Counted from the first letter of the stretch, positions 52,624 to 62,427 are shown. The stretch: DNA of 64,000 nucleotides from Paenibacillus silvae (GCF_014639235.1 NZ_BMFU01000002.1:886361-950360); one strand, 5' to 3'. Translations and numbers: made by a program. The notes: generated by a model from the letters alone, not told the origin.

Positions 52624-54348
52624 ATGCCAAAAAATCGAAAGTCTATTCTCTCGCTTGCTGTGGCGGCCGCCTTGGTTATGTCGTTGCTCTCCAGCACTAT
52701 GACCGCTGCTGCTGCAGACCATCCAGACCCTGCTGATACACCAGCCACTATGAGTAAAATGCAAGCCTATGTTAACGCGATGGAGCCTGGCTGGAATCTG
52801 GGCAATTCACTCGATGCTGTCGGTGAAGATGAAACAGCCTGGGGAAACCCCCGCATTACAGAGGAACTGATACAATCCATTGCTGATGAAGGGTACAACA
52901 GTATTCGAATTCCTGTTACCTGGGAAGCGCACATTGGTAGCGGGCCCGACTACGTCATTGATACCGCTTATATCAATCGGGTTCAGGAGGTCGTGGGCTG
53001 GGCGCTAGACGCTGACCTCTATGTTATGATCAATCTGCACCATGACTCCTGGCGCTGGATTAGTTACATGGAGAATGATTATGATAACGTTCTTGCACGG
53101 TATAACGCCATTTGGACCCAGATTGCAGACAAATTCAAGGATGCTCCGGATAAGCTCATGTTTGAAAGTGTCAATGAACCTCGTTTCTCCGAAGGTGGAA
53201 CTACCAATGCAGCTGCAGAATATCGCATGCTCGATACATTAAATACTTCTTTTCACCACATCGTAAGAAATTCAGGTGGACATAACGATACTCGCCCACT
53301 CGTCCTGCCTACGATGCATACGTCATCTGCACAGCCGGATCTGGACGCCTTGAATCAGACGATTCAGGATCTTGATGACCCCAACCTCATCGCTACGGTT
53401 CATTATTACGGATTTTGGCCGTTCAGCGTAAATATCGCTGGATTCACCACATTTAACGAAGAAGTGCAAAAGGATGTGACGGACACATTCGACCGGGTAT
53501 ACAACGCCTTCACAGCCAAAGGTATTCCCGTTATTATCGGTGAGTACGGCCTGCTTGGATTTGACCAGCATACCGGAGTTATCGAACAAGGCGAGAAATT
53601 GAAATTTTTTGAATTCGTTGCCCATTACTCACGTCAAAAACAGATGACAACCATGCTGTGGGACAACGGTCAACACTTTGAACGCATAAGTTTTACCTGG
53701 TCCGATCAACAGCTGTTTGACATGATGCGCGCCGGCTGGAGCGGACGCTCCTCCACCGCAGAGACAGATCAAATCTATCTGAAGCAGCATGAACCTGTCC
53801 AGGATGTCAAAATCTCGCTCCATTTGAACGACAATCGCTTCTTTTCACTGAAAAATGGCAAGACACCACTTGTCAGGGGAAAAGATTATACGATTAGAAA
53901 CGGTGTACTCACTTTAAAATCAAGTCTACTCTCCAGGTTAACGTCAACCGACGAGCTCGGTGTGAACGCCAGGCTGACTGCCGGCTTCAGCCAGGGTGCA
54001 GACTGGGAACTGAATGTTATTCAATACAACACACCTGTGTTTAATGACGCAGCGGGCACTACCAGCGCCTTCGCCATTCCCGTCACTTTCGGCGGAGATC
54101 AACTCGCAACGATGGAAGCGACCTACGCGAACGGCGAGAACGCCGGACCTCAGAACTGGACATCGTTCAAGGAATTCGCTTATACATTCAGCCCGGATTA
54201 TGAGCGTCATGTTATTGAACTGAAACCTAACTTTTTCAAAGAAACGAAAGATGGCGAAATTCATCTCAAGTTCCATTTCTGGAGTGGAGATGTGATTGAC
54301 TATACAATCACGAAAAAAGGCGAGCAGGTTACAGGTACCTCCTCCTGA
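52624..54348 (+). CDS. secreted endo-beta-glucanase GH5 with X2 and CBM46-like modules
   Basis: 574 aa. Signal peptide residues 1-31 (MPKNRKSILSLAVAAALVM..., cleavage near TAAAA). GH5 (subfamily 4-like) catalytic domain about 40-375 with LNAMEPGWNLGNSLD, acid/base Glu in ESVNEPRF (about 183) and nucleophile in VIIGEYGLLG (about 308). Then an X2/Ig-like module (KISLHLNDNRFFSLKNGK, KDYTIRNGVLTLKSS) and a C-terminal CBM46-like domain. The trio matches the BhCel5B type, which attacks beta-1,4/mixed glucans and xyloglucan. I start at 52624 (GGAGATG upstream). Cre-like site upstream. Monocistronic. Confidence 0.9.
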   Translation: MPKNRKSILSLAVAAALVMSLLSSTMTAAAADHPDPADTPATMSKMQAYVNAMEPGWNLGNSLDAVGEDETAWGNPRITEELIQSIADEGYNSIRIPVTWEAHIGSGPDYVIDTAYINRVQEVVGWALDADLYVMINLHHDSWRWISYMENDYDNVLARYNAIWTQIADKFKDAPDKLMFESVNEPRFSEGGTTNAAAEYRMLDTLNTSFHHIVRNSGGHNDTRPLVLPTMHTSSAQPDLDALNQTIQDLDDPNLIATVHYYGFWPFSVNIAGFTTFNEEVQKDVTDTFDRVYNAFTAKGIPVIIGEYGLLGFDQHTGVIEQGEKLKFFEFVAHYSRQKQMTTMLWDNGQHFERISFTWSDQQLFDMMRAGWSGRSSTAETDQIYLKQHEPVQDVKISLHLNDNRFFSLKNGKTPLVRGKDYTIRNGVLTLKSSLLSRLTSTDELGVNARLTAGFSQGADWELNVIQYNTPVFNDAAGTTSAFAIPVTFGGDQLATMEATYANGENAGPQNWTSFKEFAYTFSPDYERHVIELKPNFFKETKDGEIHLKFHFWSGDVIDYTITKKGEQVTGTSS

Positions 54349-54362
54349 TCCGGCCTGACTAT

Positions 54363-54404
54363 AACGTTCTGCCCAGAGCATTGCCTCTGACAGAACGTTT
54401 TTGC
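54363..54404 (+). terminator. terminator of GH5 gene
   Basis: AACGTTCTGC / (A)CAGAACGTTTTTG stem with AGAG/CTCT inner pairing, 15 bp after the stop. Confidence 0.85.
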
Positions 54405-54499
54405 AATTTTGCATGGAGACAATAAATCAGTGAATAACGTATAACGTACAAGTCAACCTTCATACCTTTACATGAATGAGAATGGAGGGGGACTTTGAC

Positions 54500-55399
54500 A
54501 TGTTTAAACGTGTGGATCGTCTTGCGATTGAATTGCCCATATCCAACAATCCGGACCCTAACGGTGCCAGTGCGGTACAGGAGCTGTTAGGCGGAAAATT
54601 CGGAGAAATGTCAACGCTTAACAATTACATGTACCAGTCATTTAACTTCAGAGGCAGATCCAAGCTGCGTCCGTTCTACGATATTGTCGCCAGTATTACA
54701 GCCGAAGAGTTCGGCCACGTCGAGCTTGTGGCCAACACCATTAATCTGATGCTTGAAGGCTCGACGTCTCCAGGTGCACCAGACACTACACCGCTCCGAA
54801 TAGGGAAGGATGCACGCATGACCTCCCATTTTATTGAATCCGCGCAAACAGCACTGCCCTATGATTCCATGGGAAGACCTTGGGATGGTTCGAATGTGTT
54901 CAGCAGCGGCAATCTGATTCTTGATCTGCTGCATAACTTTTTTCTGGAGTGCGGGGCAAGAACACACAAAATGAGAGTTTATGAGATGACTGATAACAAT
55001 ACCGCTCGTGAGATGACTGGTTATCTGCTTGTGCGCGGCGGCGTACATATTCTTGCCTATGCCAAAGCGCTGGAGATTGCAACAGGGGTAGACGTGACCA
55101 AGCTGATTCCGATCCCCAATCTGGACAACAAAGCCTTTGATACCACACGCAAATGGGAAGCGATGGGTGAGCAGCGCCGGTTGTATACGTTCAGTGACAA
55201 GGATTATCAGCAGATCGCCCAAATATGGAAAGGCACACATCCGACCGACGGCGGTAAGCTGGAGGCTTTCGCGGGTTTGCCTGGTTACGGAGGGCCCATC
55301 CCCGAGCTGCCTGACCTGCCGGAGGAATTCGCGCCCGGTATATCCCCGGAGGATTTTCTACAGATCGCAGAACGCCTGAAACGAAATGCAGGACTCTAA
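54500..55399 (+). CDS. manganese (non-haem) catalase
   Basis: 299 aa. Di-Mn ligand helices: the Glu of AVQELLGGKFGEMST (about 28), the E-x2-H of ITAEEFGHVELV (about 62-65), and a later ExxH-type pair in MTGYLLVRGGVHILAYAKALE (about 170-190). It converts hydrogen peroxide to water and oxygen. Bacillales homologues (YdbD, CotJC) are often spore-associated, so a spore role is possible. Start at 54500 with GGAGGGGG eight bases upstream. Single gene with terminator. Confidence 0.9.
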   Translation: MFKRVDRLAIELPISNNPDPNGASAVQELLGGKFGEMSTLNNYMYQSFNFRGRSKLRPFYDIVASITAEEFGHVELVANTINLMLEGSTSPGAPDTTPLRIGKDARMTSHFIESAQTALPYDSMGRPWDGSNVFSSGNLILDLLHNFFLECGARTHKMRVYEMTDNNTAREMTGYLLVRGGVHILAYAKALEIATGVDVTKLIPIPNLDNKAFDTTRKWEAMGEQRRLYTFSDKDYQQIAQIWKGTHPTDGGKLEAFAGLPGYGGPIPELPDLPEEFAPGISPEDFLQIAERLKRNAGL

Positions 55400-55410
55400 C
55401 TGACAAAGAA

Positions 55411-55450
55411 AAGGAAAACGACCGGAGCATACCTCCAATCGTTTTCCTTA
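55411..55450 (+). terminator. terminator of manganese catalase gene
   Basis: GGAAAACGA / TCGTTTTCC stem with inner GGAG/CTCC pairing, between the Mn-catalase and the convergent scrA. Confidence 0.82.
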
Positions 55451-55535
55451 TTTCTATTGTATCTCAGCTACGACTGATGGATTGATGCAATTCTTAAGTA
55501 TGATGTTTCCAATTACAATCGAAATCGCAAGATTG

Positions 55536-57500
55536 TTATTGCCGCTCAGTAAACTCTACGACGAGCACCCTTTTCCTATTTGCGTTAACATGTCCTCTTG
55601 ATACCGCTCTCACCGAAGAGATCAAGTCGTTGCCGTTCGGGATCAGGACAGGTGTAATCAGCGGCAGGCCGGCATTCTGAATTATATCTCTGTCAAATTC
55701 AATTAATAGCTGTCCCTCAAGCACAGAATCTCCGCTTTTCACATGAGTAACAAAGCCATTACCTTTCAGTCCAACTGTATTAATGCCAATATGAATCAAT
55801 AGCTGGATTCCTGTGGCATGCTCTAAAATAACAGCATGTTTGCTTTTATCCATAACATGGGCTACAACTCCGTCAAACGGAGCATACACCTTGCCATCAG
55901 AAGGGTGAATGGCTATGCCCTCCCCCATATGTTTTTCCGAAAATGCAGGGTCAGGCACTTGCTCCAGATCAACAACAGTTCCATGCATGGGCGAGGCAAT
56001 CTCCAGCTGTTTAACGTTGGGACGAGATGCGGGAATAGCCGATGGCAATGTCGTTTCAGATGGGATTGCTTGGTTTTCAACCGGAGAATCGTTACCCGTA
56101 GCCTCCTCCTCTGTAGCGGGTTGATCTTTATAACCAAAGAACCAGGTCAGCGCAAAAGCAATGGCCATCGCTGTGACATTCGCTACGATATACAGAGGCA
56201 GCTGACTATTCAGGTACAGCAGAGTTCCCGGAATGACCGTGACAGCCATGCCTGTTCCTTGCAGATGGAATAATGATGCGATAAAACCGCCCACTGCGCC
56301 CCCGATCAGACCCATAACAAACGGTTTCATATATCGCAGATTTACACCAAAAATCGCTGGTTCCGTAATCCCGAGAAAAGCAGATAAGGAAGACGGCAGA
56401 GCAAGCGCTTTGAGCTTCATATTTTTTGTCTTCAGACCAACAGCAAGACATGCCGCTCCTTGCGCAGCCATAGCACACGTAATAATTGCGTTGAACGGGT
56501 TAAATCCCGTTTTCTCCAGTAGTTGAATTTCCAAGAAGTTAAAGATATGATGTACACCCGTAACCACAATAATCTGATGCAAAAATCCGATAATAATGCC
56601 TGCTATGCCGAAAGGCAAATCGAGCACGGCTGTTGTGCCATGCAGCACCCATTCTTCAAGCGAATGAAATACAGGACCAATCGCAAACAGTCCGAGTGTA
56701 ATCATAACCGTTAGCGTAATAAATGGCGTCAGAATCAGATCCAGTGCCTCAGGTACACGCCTGCGCAGCATCTTTTCGAACTTGGCACCGATCAAACCTA
56801 CGAAAAATGCTGGCAGTACCGAGCCCTGATATCCTACAACGGGGATAAATCCGAACATCTGCAGGGGCTGTACCGAACCATCGGCTACAGCATATGCGTT
56901 CGGCAGCGCTGGATTCACCAGCATCAGGCCGAGCACGATCCCGAGAACCGGGCTTCCCCCGAATACGCGGAATGCAGACCAGGCTACAAGTGCAGGCAAG
57001 AAGGCAAAGGCTGTATCCGTAAGAATCTGCGTAAAAAGCAGGAAGTTTGGCGATATATCATCAGGCGTTGCACCGAACCAGGCCAGAATTTCATTTTGCG
57101 TGAGCAAACCGCGCAAGCCCATGAACAGCCCGGTTGCGACAAGCACGGGAATGATCGGAACAAACACGTCACCAAACGTGCGAATAGCACGCTGGAATGC
57201 ATTGCCTTCCTTTTTCCCCTGACTCTTCACATCTTCCTTCGATGTTCCTTCGATGCCAAGCTTCTCAACCTCTTCGAAGATGCGATTCACTGTGCCTGTA
57301 CCGAAGATGATCTGATACTGCCCGGAATTGAAAAAAGCACCTTTGACTTTGTCGATATTCTCGACCTTCTTCTGATCAATCTGCTGTTTATCTTTCACCA
57401 TAATGCGAAGCCGTGTTGCACAGTGTGCAAACGAAGCAATATTATGCTTTCCGCCGATCGCTTCAATAACTTCCTGCGCAATACGCTGATTGTCGGACAT
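55536..57500 (-). CDS. scrA: sucrose-type PTS permease EIIBCA
   Basis: 654 aa in order B-C-A. EIIB phosphocysteine in SFAHCATRLRIMV (about residue 26), EIIC about 100-470 with ITEPAIFGV and TGVHHIFN, EIIA phospho-His in LLIHIGINTVGL (about 575). A fused EIIA is less common on sucrose permeases of Bacillus. The place right after scrB and scrR indicates sucrose uptake with phosphorylation to sucrose 6-phosphate. It follows scrB by 24 bp, so they are co-transcribed. Confidence 0.9.
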   Translation of the reverse strand: MSDNQRIAQEVIEAIGGKHNIASFAHCATRLRIMVKDKQQIDQKKVENIDKVKGAFFNSGQYQIIFGTGTVNRIFEEVEKLGIEGTSKEDVKSQGKKEGNAFQRAIRTFGDVFVPIIPVLVATGLFMGLRGLLTQNEILAWFGATPDDISPNFLLFTQILTDTAFAFLPALVAWSAFRVFGGSPVLGIVLGLMLVNPALPNAYAVADGSVQPLQMFGFIPVVGYQGSVLPAFFVGLIGAKFEKMLRRRVPEALDLILTPFITLTVMITLGLFAIGPVFHSLEEWVLHGTTAVLDLPFGIAGIIIGFLHQIIVVTGVHHIFNFLEIQLLEKTGFNPFNAIITCAMAAQGAACLAVGLKTKNMKLKALALPSSLSAFLGITEPAIFGVNLRYMKPFVMGLIGGAVGGFIASLFHLQGTGMAVTVIPGTLLYLNSQLPLYIVANVTAMAIAFALTWFFGYKDQPATEEEATGNDSPVENQAIPSETTLPSAIPASRPNVKQLEIASPMHGTVVDLEQVPDPAFSEKHMGEGIAIHPSDGKVYAPFDGVVAHVMDKSKHAVILEHATGIQLLIHIGINTVGLKGNGFVTHVKSGDSVLEGQLLIEFDRDIIQNAGLPLITPVLIPNGNDLISSVRAVSRGHVNANRKRVLVVEFTERQ

Positions 57501-57524
57501 ACTGTCTCATTCCTCTCCGTTCGT

Positions 57525-59000
57525 CTAATAATTCCACTTCATTGCTGTGAAATCGGCACTTCCGCCGTATGCAAAAAATCGAATAGCTATACTGTCACGA
57601 CTTGGAAAAATCCGGCTGGTGAACACCTCTTGTCCGTCGTTGACGAATAGCTCAACCGAGGATGAATCAACAAACATCCGCAGTTTAATGACATCTGCCT
57701 CCAACGCACATTGACGAATTGTTCCATTGGCTTCGGACAGAGCTGCTCCCGATTGACTGCGATCCAATTTAAGTTTGTGCTGCAAACAATCATACTGAAT
57801 GACCGTTTTTTCCGTGGCGCTCGCCCGGAATTCGATACCAGCATGTTCTGCACCCTTCAGATTAATCTCACATTCAAGCTCATACGTGATGCCATGAAAA
57901 TTCACGACTGTCTTACACTCATCGTTCAGGGTAAGCTTCGCTTCGATACCCTGTTTATCTCTGCGAAGCTGTTCCATTTCCGCAACAGGCCGCTGGATGA
58001 GCTTGTTACCTTGAACGGACAGTTCCCGCGGTATCGTTAAGCAGTGTGCCCAGCCACTGTCATCGGTGGGATACACGAGATCAGGAAGCCCCATCCACGC
58101 AACCAAAATTCGTCTGCCATCCGGCGAATGCATCGTTTGTGGAGCATAGAAATCAAAACCACGGTCCAGCTCTTGAAATGGGATATGATTAAAGGCTCTC
58201 GTTTCCAGGTTCAAGGGCTCGCCCAGAAGGTATCCGGATTGATAAATGTTCTGGAATTGATCTCCTGCAGCCTGAATGCCTTGTGGTGAGAAGATCAGCA
58301 CCCCTAGCCCATCCAGTTCCATGTAGTCCGGGCATTCCCACATGTAGCCAAAGGAAGGCAATGCTGTAATGATCTCACCGAGAAACTGCCAATGTTTCAA
58401 ATCCGCGGAGCGATAGAGCACTGTACAACCCGTCTCATTCGTACGCTGGGCTCCTATGACACAATAATAAGCATCCCCATGCAGCCATACCTTGGGATCT
58501 CGGAAATGCTCGGTATATCCAGGGGGCACTTCAGGAATGACCGGCTGCTCGTATTTGGTGACTACATGCTGCTCATCCATAACCGCCAAGCACTGATACG
58601 GATGTCTGATCCAATTTTCATCACGGGTATTGCCCGTGTAGATCAGGTTCAACCTGCCGTCCTTCTCAACCGCACTGCCTGAATATGCTCCATGAGAGTC
58701 ATACGGGCTTCCTGGTTCAATTGCAATGCCGATATTCTCCCAATGGACCAAATTGCGTGAGCGTGTATGATACCAATATTTCATCCCGTGTTCTGTACCG
58801 AGAGGAAACCATTGATAAAAAAGGTGATAATAACCCTCGTAATAAGAAAATCCGTTAGGATCATTAAGCAGGCCCGTGACAGGCTGAATATGATAACCTT
58901 GTCTCCAGGGACATGCTGCAATCTGCTTCTCAAGCTTTGCTAATTCTCCCGGCTCGGCCTGATCAATCCGTCTATAGAGCTGTGCTCTAGTCATTTTCAT
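57525..59000 (-). CDS. scrB: sucrose-6-phosphate hydrolase (GH32)
   Basis: 491 aa. Beta-fructosidase motifs: NDPNG with the nucleophile Asp (TGLLNDPNGFSYYEGYYHL, about residue 42), FRDPKVW with the transition-state Asp (about 165), and MWECPD with the acid/base Glu (about 222). A C-terminal beta-sandwich follows. It splits sucrose 6-phosphate into glucose 6-phosphate and fructose in the cytoplasm. Start at 59000 with AGAGGA close upstream; ATG at 58994 is an alternative with nine-base spacing. The first gene downstream of the scr operators. Confidence 0.93.
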   Translation of the reverse strand: MKMTRAQLYRRIDQAEPGELAKLEKQIAACPWRQGYHIQPVTGLLNDPNGFSYYEGYYHLFYQWFPLGTEHGMKYWYHTRSRNLVHWENIGIAIEPGSPYDSHGAYSGSAVEKDGRLNLIYTGNTRDENWIRHPYQCLAVMDEQHVVTKYEQPVIPEVPPGYTEHFRDPKVWLHGDAYYCVIGAQRTNETGCTVLYRSADLKHWQFLGEIITALPSFGYMWECPDYMELDGLGVLIFSPQGIQAAGDQFQNIYQSGYLLGEPLNLETRAFNHIPFQELDRGFDFYAPQTMHSPDGRRILVAWMGLPDLVYPTDDSGWAHCLTIPRELSVQGNKLIQRPVAEMEQLRRDKQGIEAKLTLNDECKTVVNFHGITYELECEINLKGAEHAGIEFRASATEKTVIQYDCLQHKLKLDRSQSGAALSEANGTIRQCALEADVIKLRMFVDSSSVELFVNDGQEVFTSRIFPSRDSIAIRFFAYGGSADFTAMKWNY

Positions 59001-59049
59001 AAGTCCTCTCAATCTCCATTCATGCTGCAAAATCATAAGTCCCCCCAGA

Positions 59050-59061
59050 GGAACCGGTTCC
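59050..59061. promoter_or_regulatory. ScrR operator, proximal
   Basis: GGAACCGGTTCC, perfect palindrome of the LacI/GalR kind, 49 bp before the scrB start. Confidence 0.85.
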
Positions 59062-59083
59062 AATATAAACAAAAAAATAATTC

Positions 59084-59130
59084 CATGCCCCCGCTTTCCG
59101 CTATCCTTTGTTTTCGTTTCAAAGTCAAAC
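59084..59130 (-). promoter_or_regulatory. candidate scrBA promoter
   Basis: TTGACT then a 17-bp spacer and GATAGC on the minus strand, between the two ScrR operators. The -10 is weak, so this assignment is moderate. Confidence 0.5.
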
Positions 59131-59138
59131 AATGGATT

Positions 59139-59150
59139 GGAACCGGTTCG
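59139..59150. promoter_or_regulatory. ScrR operator, distal
   Basis: GGAACCGGTTCG, one mismatch from the proximal palindrome, about 90 bp further upstream. Two operators 89 bp apart would allow looping repression. Confidence 0.8.
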
Positions 59151-59174
59151 ATGGAATTATCATAAAGGATCATT

Positions 59175-60158
59175 TTATATTTTGTCAACGCTTTCTCGGG
59201 AAATCAGCTCAACATCCAGGATCGTCTTCTGCCTTACGCTCTGCCCTTCTACAAGCTGACTAATGTGGGCTGCGGCAAGCATTCCTGCCTGCAAATAATG
59301 ATATTTTACGGTGGTCAGTGTTGGATGAATCATCTCCGTAATATCATAGTCCCCGAACCCCGTTACCGATAAATGCTGCGGAATAGAAATGTTCAGGGAA
59401 AATGCCGTTTTCATCACACCCATTGCAATATTGTCTGTTGCCGCCACAATTAGCGTGGGCATGCTTGCTTCCAGAATGGTCTGTGCTGTAACAACTGCTT
59501 CTGACATCTTAAAGCTGGTCTCGTAATATCTGACCTTACAGTCGCTGCACTCGGCTACAGCGCGTTGAAATCCGCGTTTGCGATGAATACCTACAGCCTG
59601 GTCTCTCTCGCTAACTCCAAGGTACACAATATCCCGGTGTCCCCGTTCAATTACGTGTTTCCCCATGACATAACCCGCCTGATCATCATTATGAATCAGA
59701 CTGTGCAGCAGTTCATGCTGCTGTCCCACAAGCAATACGGGAATTTGAATGTCCTCAATAGCTTTCAGATGAGCATCGGTGATCTCAGCAGCCAGCAGAA
59801 TAATTCCTGACACCTTTTGTCTGGCAAAATCATAAATGGCATCAATTTCGCGCTGCATATCCTGACTCGTATTGGCAATAAGCATCTGATATTGGAGCCC
59901 TCTTAGCTCCTCATCAATGCCAATCAACGTCTGGGAGGTTGCATACGAATCCAGACGTGGAACAACCGTGCCGATAATGCTTGTCTTTTTCGCTTTAAGA
60001 CTGCGCGCAAATGTATTGGGAACATAATTATATTGTTTAATGATACGCTCTATTTTCTGACGGGTATTCTCACTAACCGAGCCGCCGTTCAGGAAACGCG
60101 ACACCGTGCTCTTCGCCACACCCGCCATCTGAGCAATATCGGCAATGGTTTTATTCAT
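59175..60158 (-). CDS. scrR: LacI-family sucrose operon repressor
   Basis: 327 aa. Helix-turn-helix plus hinge at residues 1-58 (TIADIAQMAGVAKSTVSRFLNGGSVSENTR, ARSLKAKKT), then a periplasmic-binding-like domain. Upstream of scrB on the same strand with 175 bp between them, with its predicted operators in that gap. It probably represses scrBA and is induced by fructose or sucrose 6-phosphate. Foldback repeat copy 3 lies 22 bp upstream. Confidence 0.88.
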   Translation of the reverse strand: MNKTIADIAQMAGVAKSTVSRFLNGGSVSENTRQKIERIIKQYNYVPNTFARSLKAKKTSIIGTVVPRLDSYATSQTLIGIDEELRGLQYQMLIANTSQDMQREIDAIYDFARQKVSGIILLAAEITDAHLKAIEDIQIPVLLVGQQHELLHSLIHNDDQAGYVMGKHVIERGHRDIVYLGVSERDQAVGIHRKRGFQRAVAECSDCKVRYYETSFKMSEAVVTAQTILEASMPTLIVAATDNIAMGVMKTAFSLNISIPQHLSVTGFGDYDITEMIHPTLTTVKYHYLQAGMLAAAHISQLVEGQSVRQKTILDVELISRESVDKI

Positions 60159-60180
60159 AAAGAAACTCCTCTGTGTCTAA

Positions 60181-60366
60181 ATAAGTTACACTAAAGATAA
60201 TTTACACGGGCACTTCGATGACAGAATAACCTTCCAATCGCTGTTATCCCCAGATTTTTTTGAGTTCCTTCTTCAATGGGAAAATCCGATGATAAAGGCG
60301 ACCGCTCAGCTTTTACAGGTTTTTTCTGTCCTCTCCGTTTCTGTGTAAATGATTAGTCCAACTTAT
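60181..60366. repeat. foldback repeat copy 3
   Basis: Same long foldback as copies 1 and 2: arms ATAAGTT...ACTAAAGA and ATTTACAC, GACAGAATAACC, TTATCCCCAGATT. It is more diverged (for example TTCTGTGTAAATG near the right end). Full-length outer arms ATAAGTT/AACTTAT are kept. Confidence 0.85.
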
Positions 60367-60441
60367 TTATAAAATCGTTCGTCTAAGTATTATACCGCGA
60401 ATTATAGTCCTCAGCGAACATATCAACATAAACTTTCCACA

Positions 60442-60503
60442 CCAAAAAGCCCGGCACCCGCAGAGATTCACACAGAAAGTGTGTTCCAATGCGTACCGGG
60501 CTT
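60442..60503 (-). terminator. terminator of RNase J gene
   Basis: AAGCCCGGTACGC / GCGGGTGCCGGGCTTTTTGG long GC-rich stem with an inner CACAC/GTGTG hairpin and T-run on the minus strand. Confidence 0.85.
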
Positions 60504-60513
60504 GGTTATGTTG

Positions 60514-62187
60514 TCAAACTTCAATGATAATCGGCAGGATCATCGGTCTGCGCTTCGTTTGCGCGTAAATATAATGACCGATCTCGTCCTTCAGCTTGCG
60601 TTTGATCACATTCCACTGATTCACGCCAGCCCCCGTCAATTCCTCTATCCGGCTGACAACCCGCTCATGAAGCTCTTTCATGAATTGCTCCGAATCCTTC
60701 ACAAACACAAATCCTCTTGAAATAATCTCGGGGGGAGCGACCATCTGCTTCTCTGTTTTACTGAGAGTGGTGACGATGACCAGCATACCGTCCGACGACA
60801 GCTGTCTGCGGTCCCTGAGTACAATATTGCCCACGTCACCGATCAGCAGCCCGTCAACCAGACTGTTGCCTGATGGAATCTTGGGACCTGATGAAGCGAT
60901 CCCCTCCCTGTACTCCACCATATCTCCATTGTTCACAATGAAGACATGACTTGGCTCAATACCGACAGATTCAGCAAGAAGCCTGTGCTGATACAGCATA
61001 CGGAACTCGCCATGAATCGGGACCAGATAATCCGGTTTCATCAAGGTGAGCATCAGCTTCAACTCCTCCTGACTGCCGTGCCCTGACACATGCATGCCCG
61101 CTGCTCCGCTGGAGCCATAGATAACACGTGCTCCCAGTACGTACAGGTTATCAATCACATGGGCCAGATTTCGTTCATTCCCTGGAATAGCTCCCGCAGC
61201 AATAATCACGGTATCTCCGGATTCAATGCTGACTTGTGGATGCTTGCCAGCAGCTAGACGGGACAATGCCGCCATCGCTTCACCCTGGCTTCCCGTACAT
61301 AACACAACGACCTGCTCGCGTGGGAATTGTCCTGAATCAGCTGCCTCAATTAAAAGTCCGTCTGGAACATCGAGATATCCCAGTTCACTTGCCACACTCA
61401 CCACGTTAATCATACTTCGTCCCAGCAGCGCCAGCTTGCGTCCGGTCTGAAAGGCGGCGTTCACAATCTGCTGTACTCTGCTGATATTCGAAGCAAAGGT
61501 AGAGATGAATACTTTTTGCTTGGCCCGAATAAACGCATCGAGAATGTGATCTCCGACTACACGCTCCGAAGGGGTGAAGCCTGGTCTTTCCGCATTGGTG
61601 CTCTCCGACAGCAGCACGTGCACCCCCTGCTTGCCAATCTCGGCCATCCGATGCAAGTCAGGAAACGGACCGTTCACAGGAGACATGTCAAATTTAAAAT
61701 CCCCGGTATGTACCACATTTCCCGCAGGTGTCTGAAAAAAAATCCCCAGACAATCCGGAATGCTGTGACTCGTTGCAAAGAATGAAACCTCCATGCTGCC
61801 CAGTGCCAGTCGAGAATTCGCATCAATGGTATGCAGGTCTGTCTGGCGCAGCAGGTTGTGCTCTCTCAGCTTCAATTCGATCAGACCACGTGTCAGTCTG
61901 GAAGCGTACACAGGAATATTCATTTGTTTTAACAGGTAAGGTATCCCGCCGATATGGTCTTCATGTCCGTGTGTAACAACCAGAGCCCTCACTTTATCGA
62001 CATTTTCGAGCAGATACGTTACATCCGGAATGATCAGATCAATCCCCGGCATCGTCTCGTCAGGGAATTTGGAACCGCAGTCAATGACAATAATGTCCTG
62101 ATCGTACTGGATCAAATACATGTTTTTTCCGATTTCGTTCACGCCGCCAAGTGCAGCAATATACAGCTTGTTATGTGCGAGCTTCAA
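60514..62187 (-). CDS. ribonuclease J paralogue
   Basis: 557 aa. Metallo-beta-lactamase core with THGHEDHIGG (about residues 72-81), HSIPDCLG, HTGDFKFD, the beta-CASP domain, a late HVSGHGSQEE and PIHGEFRM, and the C-terminal MILPIII ending. HGHEDH is complete, so it should be an active 5'-3' exo/endoribonuclease; B. subtilis RNase J2 has HGHDEN there. Elsewhere (NAERPGFTPSE, HVSGHGSQEELKLM) it is closer to J2, so the J1/J2 label is uncertain. Single gene with terminator, apart from rpoY or other usual neighbours. Confidence 0.9.
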   Translation of the reverse strand: MKLAHNKLYIAALGGVNEIGKNMYLIQYDQDIIVIDCGSKFPDETMPGIDLIIPDVTYLLENVDKVRALVVTHGHEDHIGGIPYLLKQMNIPVYASRLTRGLIELKLREHNLLRQTDLHTIDANSRLALGSMEVSFFATSHSIPDCLGIFFQTPAGNVVHTGDFKFDMSPVNGPFPDLHRMAEIGKQGVHVLLSESTNAERPGFTPSERVVGDHILDAFIRAKQKVFISTFASNISRVQQIVNAAFQTGRKLALLGRSMINVVSVASELGYLDVPDGLLIEAADSGQFPREQVVVLCTGSQGEAMAALSRLAAGKHPQVSIESGDTVIIAAGAIPGNERNLAHVIDNLYVLGARVIYGSSGAAGMHVSGHGSQEELKLMLTLMKPDYLVPIHGEFRMLYQHRLLAESVGIEPSHVFIVNNGDMVEYREGIASSGPKIPSGNSLVDGLLIGDVGNIVLRDRRQLSSDGMLVIVTTLSKTEKQMVAPPEIISRGFVFVKDSEQFMKELHERVVSRIEELTGAGVNQWNVIKRKLKDEIGHYIYAQTKRRPMILPIIIEV

Positions 62188-62427
62188 AATGCATCCATCC
62201 TCCTAACATCACGTTTCTCCATTCTTGTCTCCGTTTCTTGTCTATCCCTAGTATGGAAAGAAACGCTTTGGTTATGCACAAGTAAGTATGTATGCCAAAA
62301 AACCACATACGGAAATATTCATTCCGCAGTAGCTCATTCACAGAATAACTCTCTTTTTAAATTCCAATATATTACTTTTTTTGTCCCAGTAATGATATAA
62401 TGATTACAAAATAAGGGGGGTGAATAT

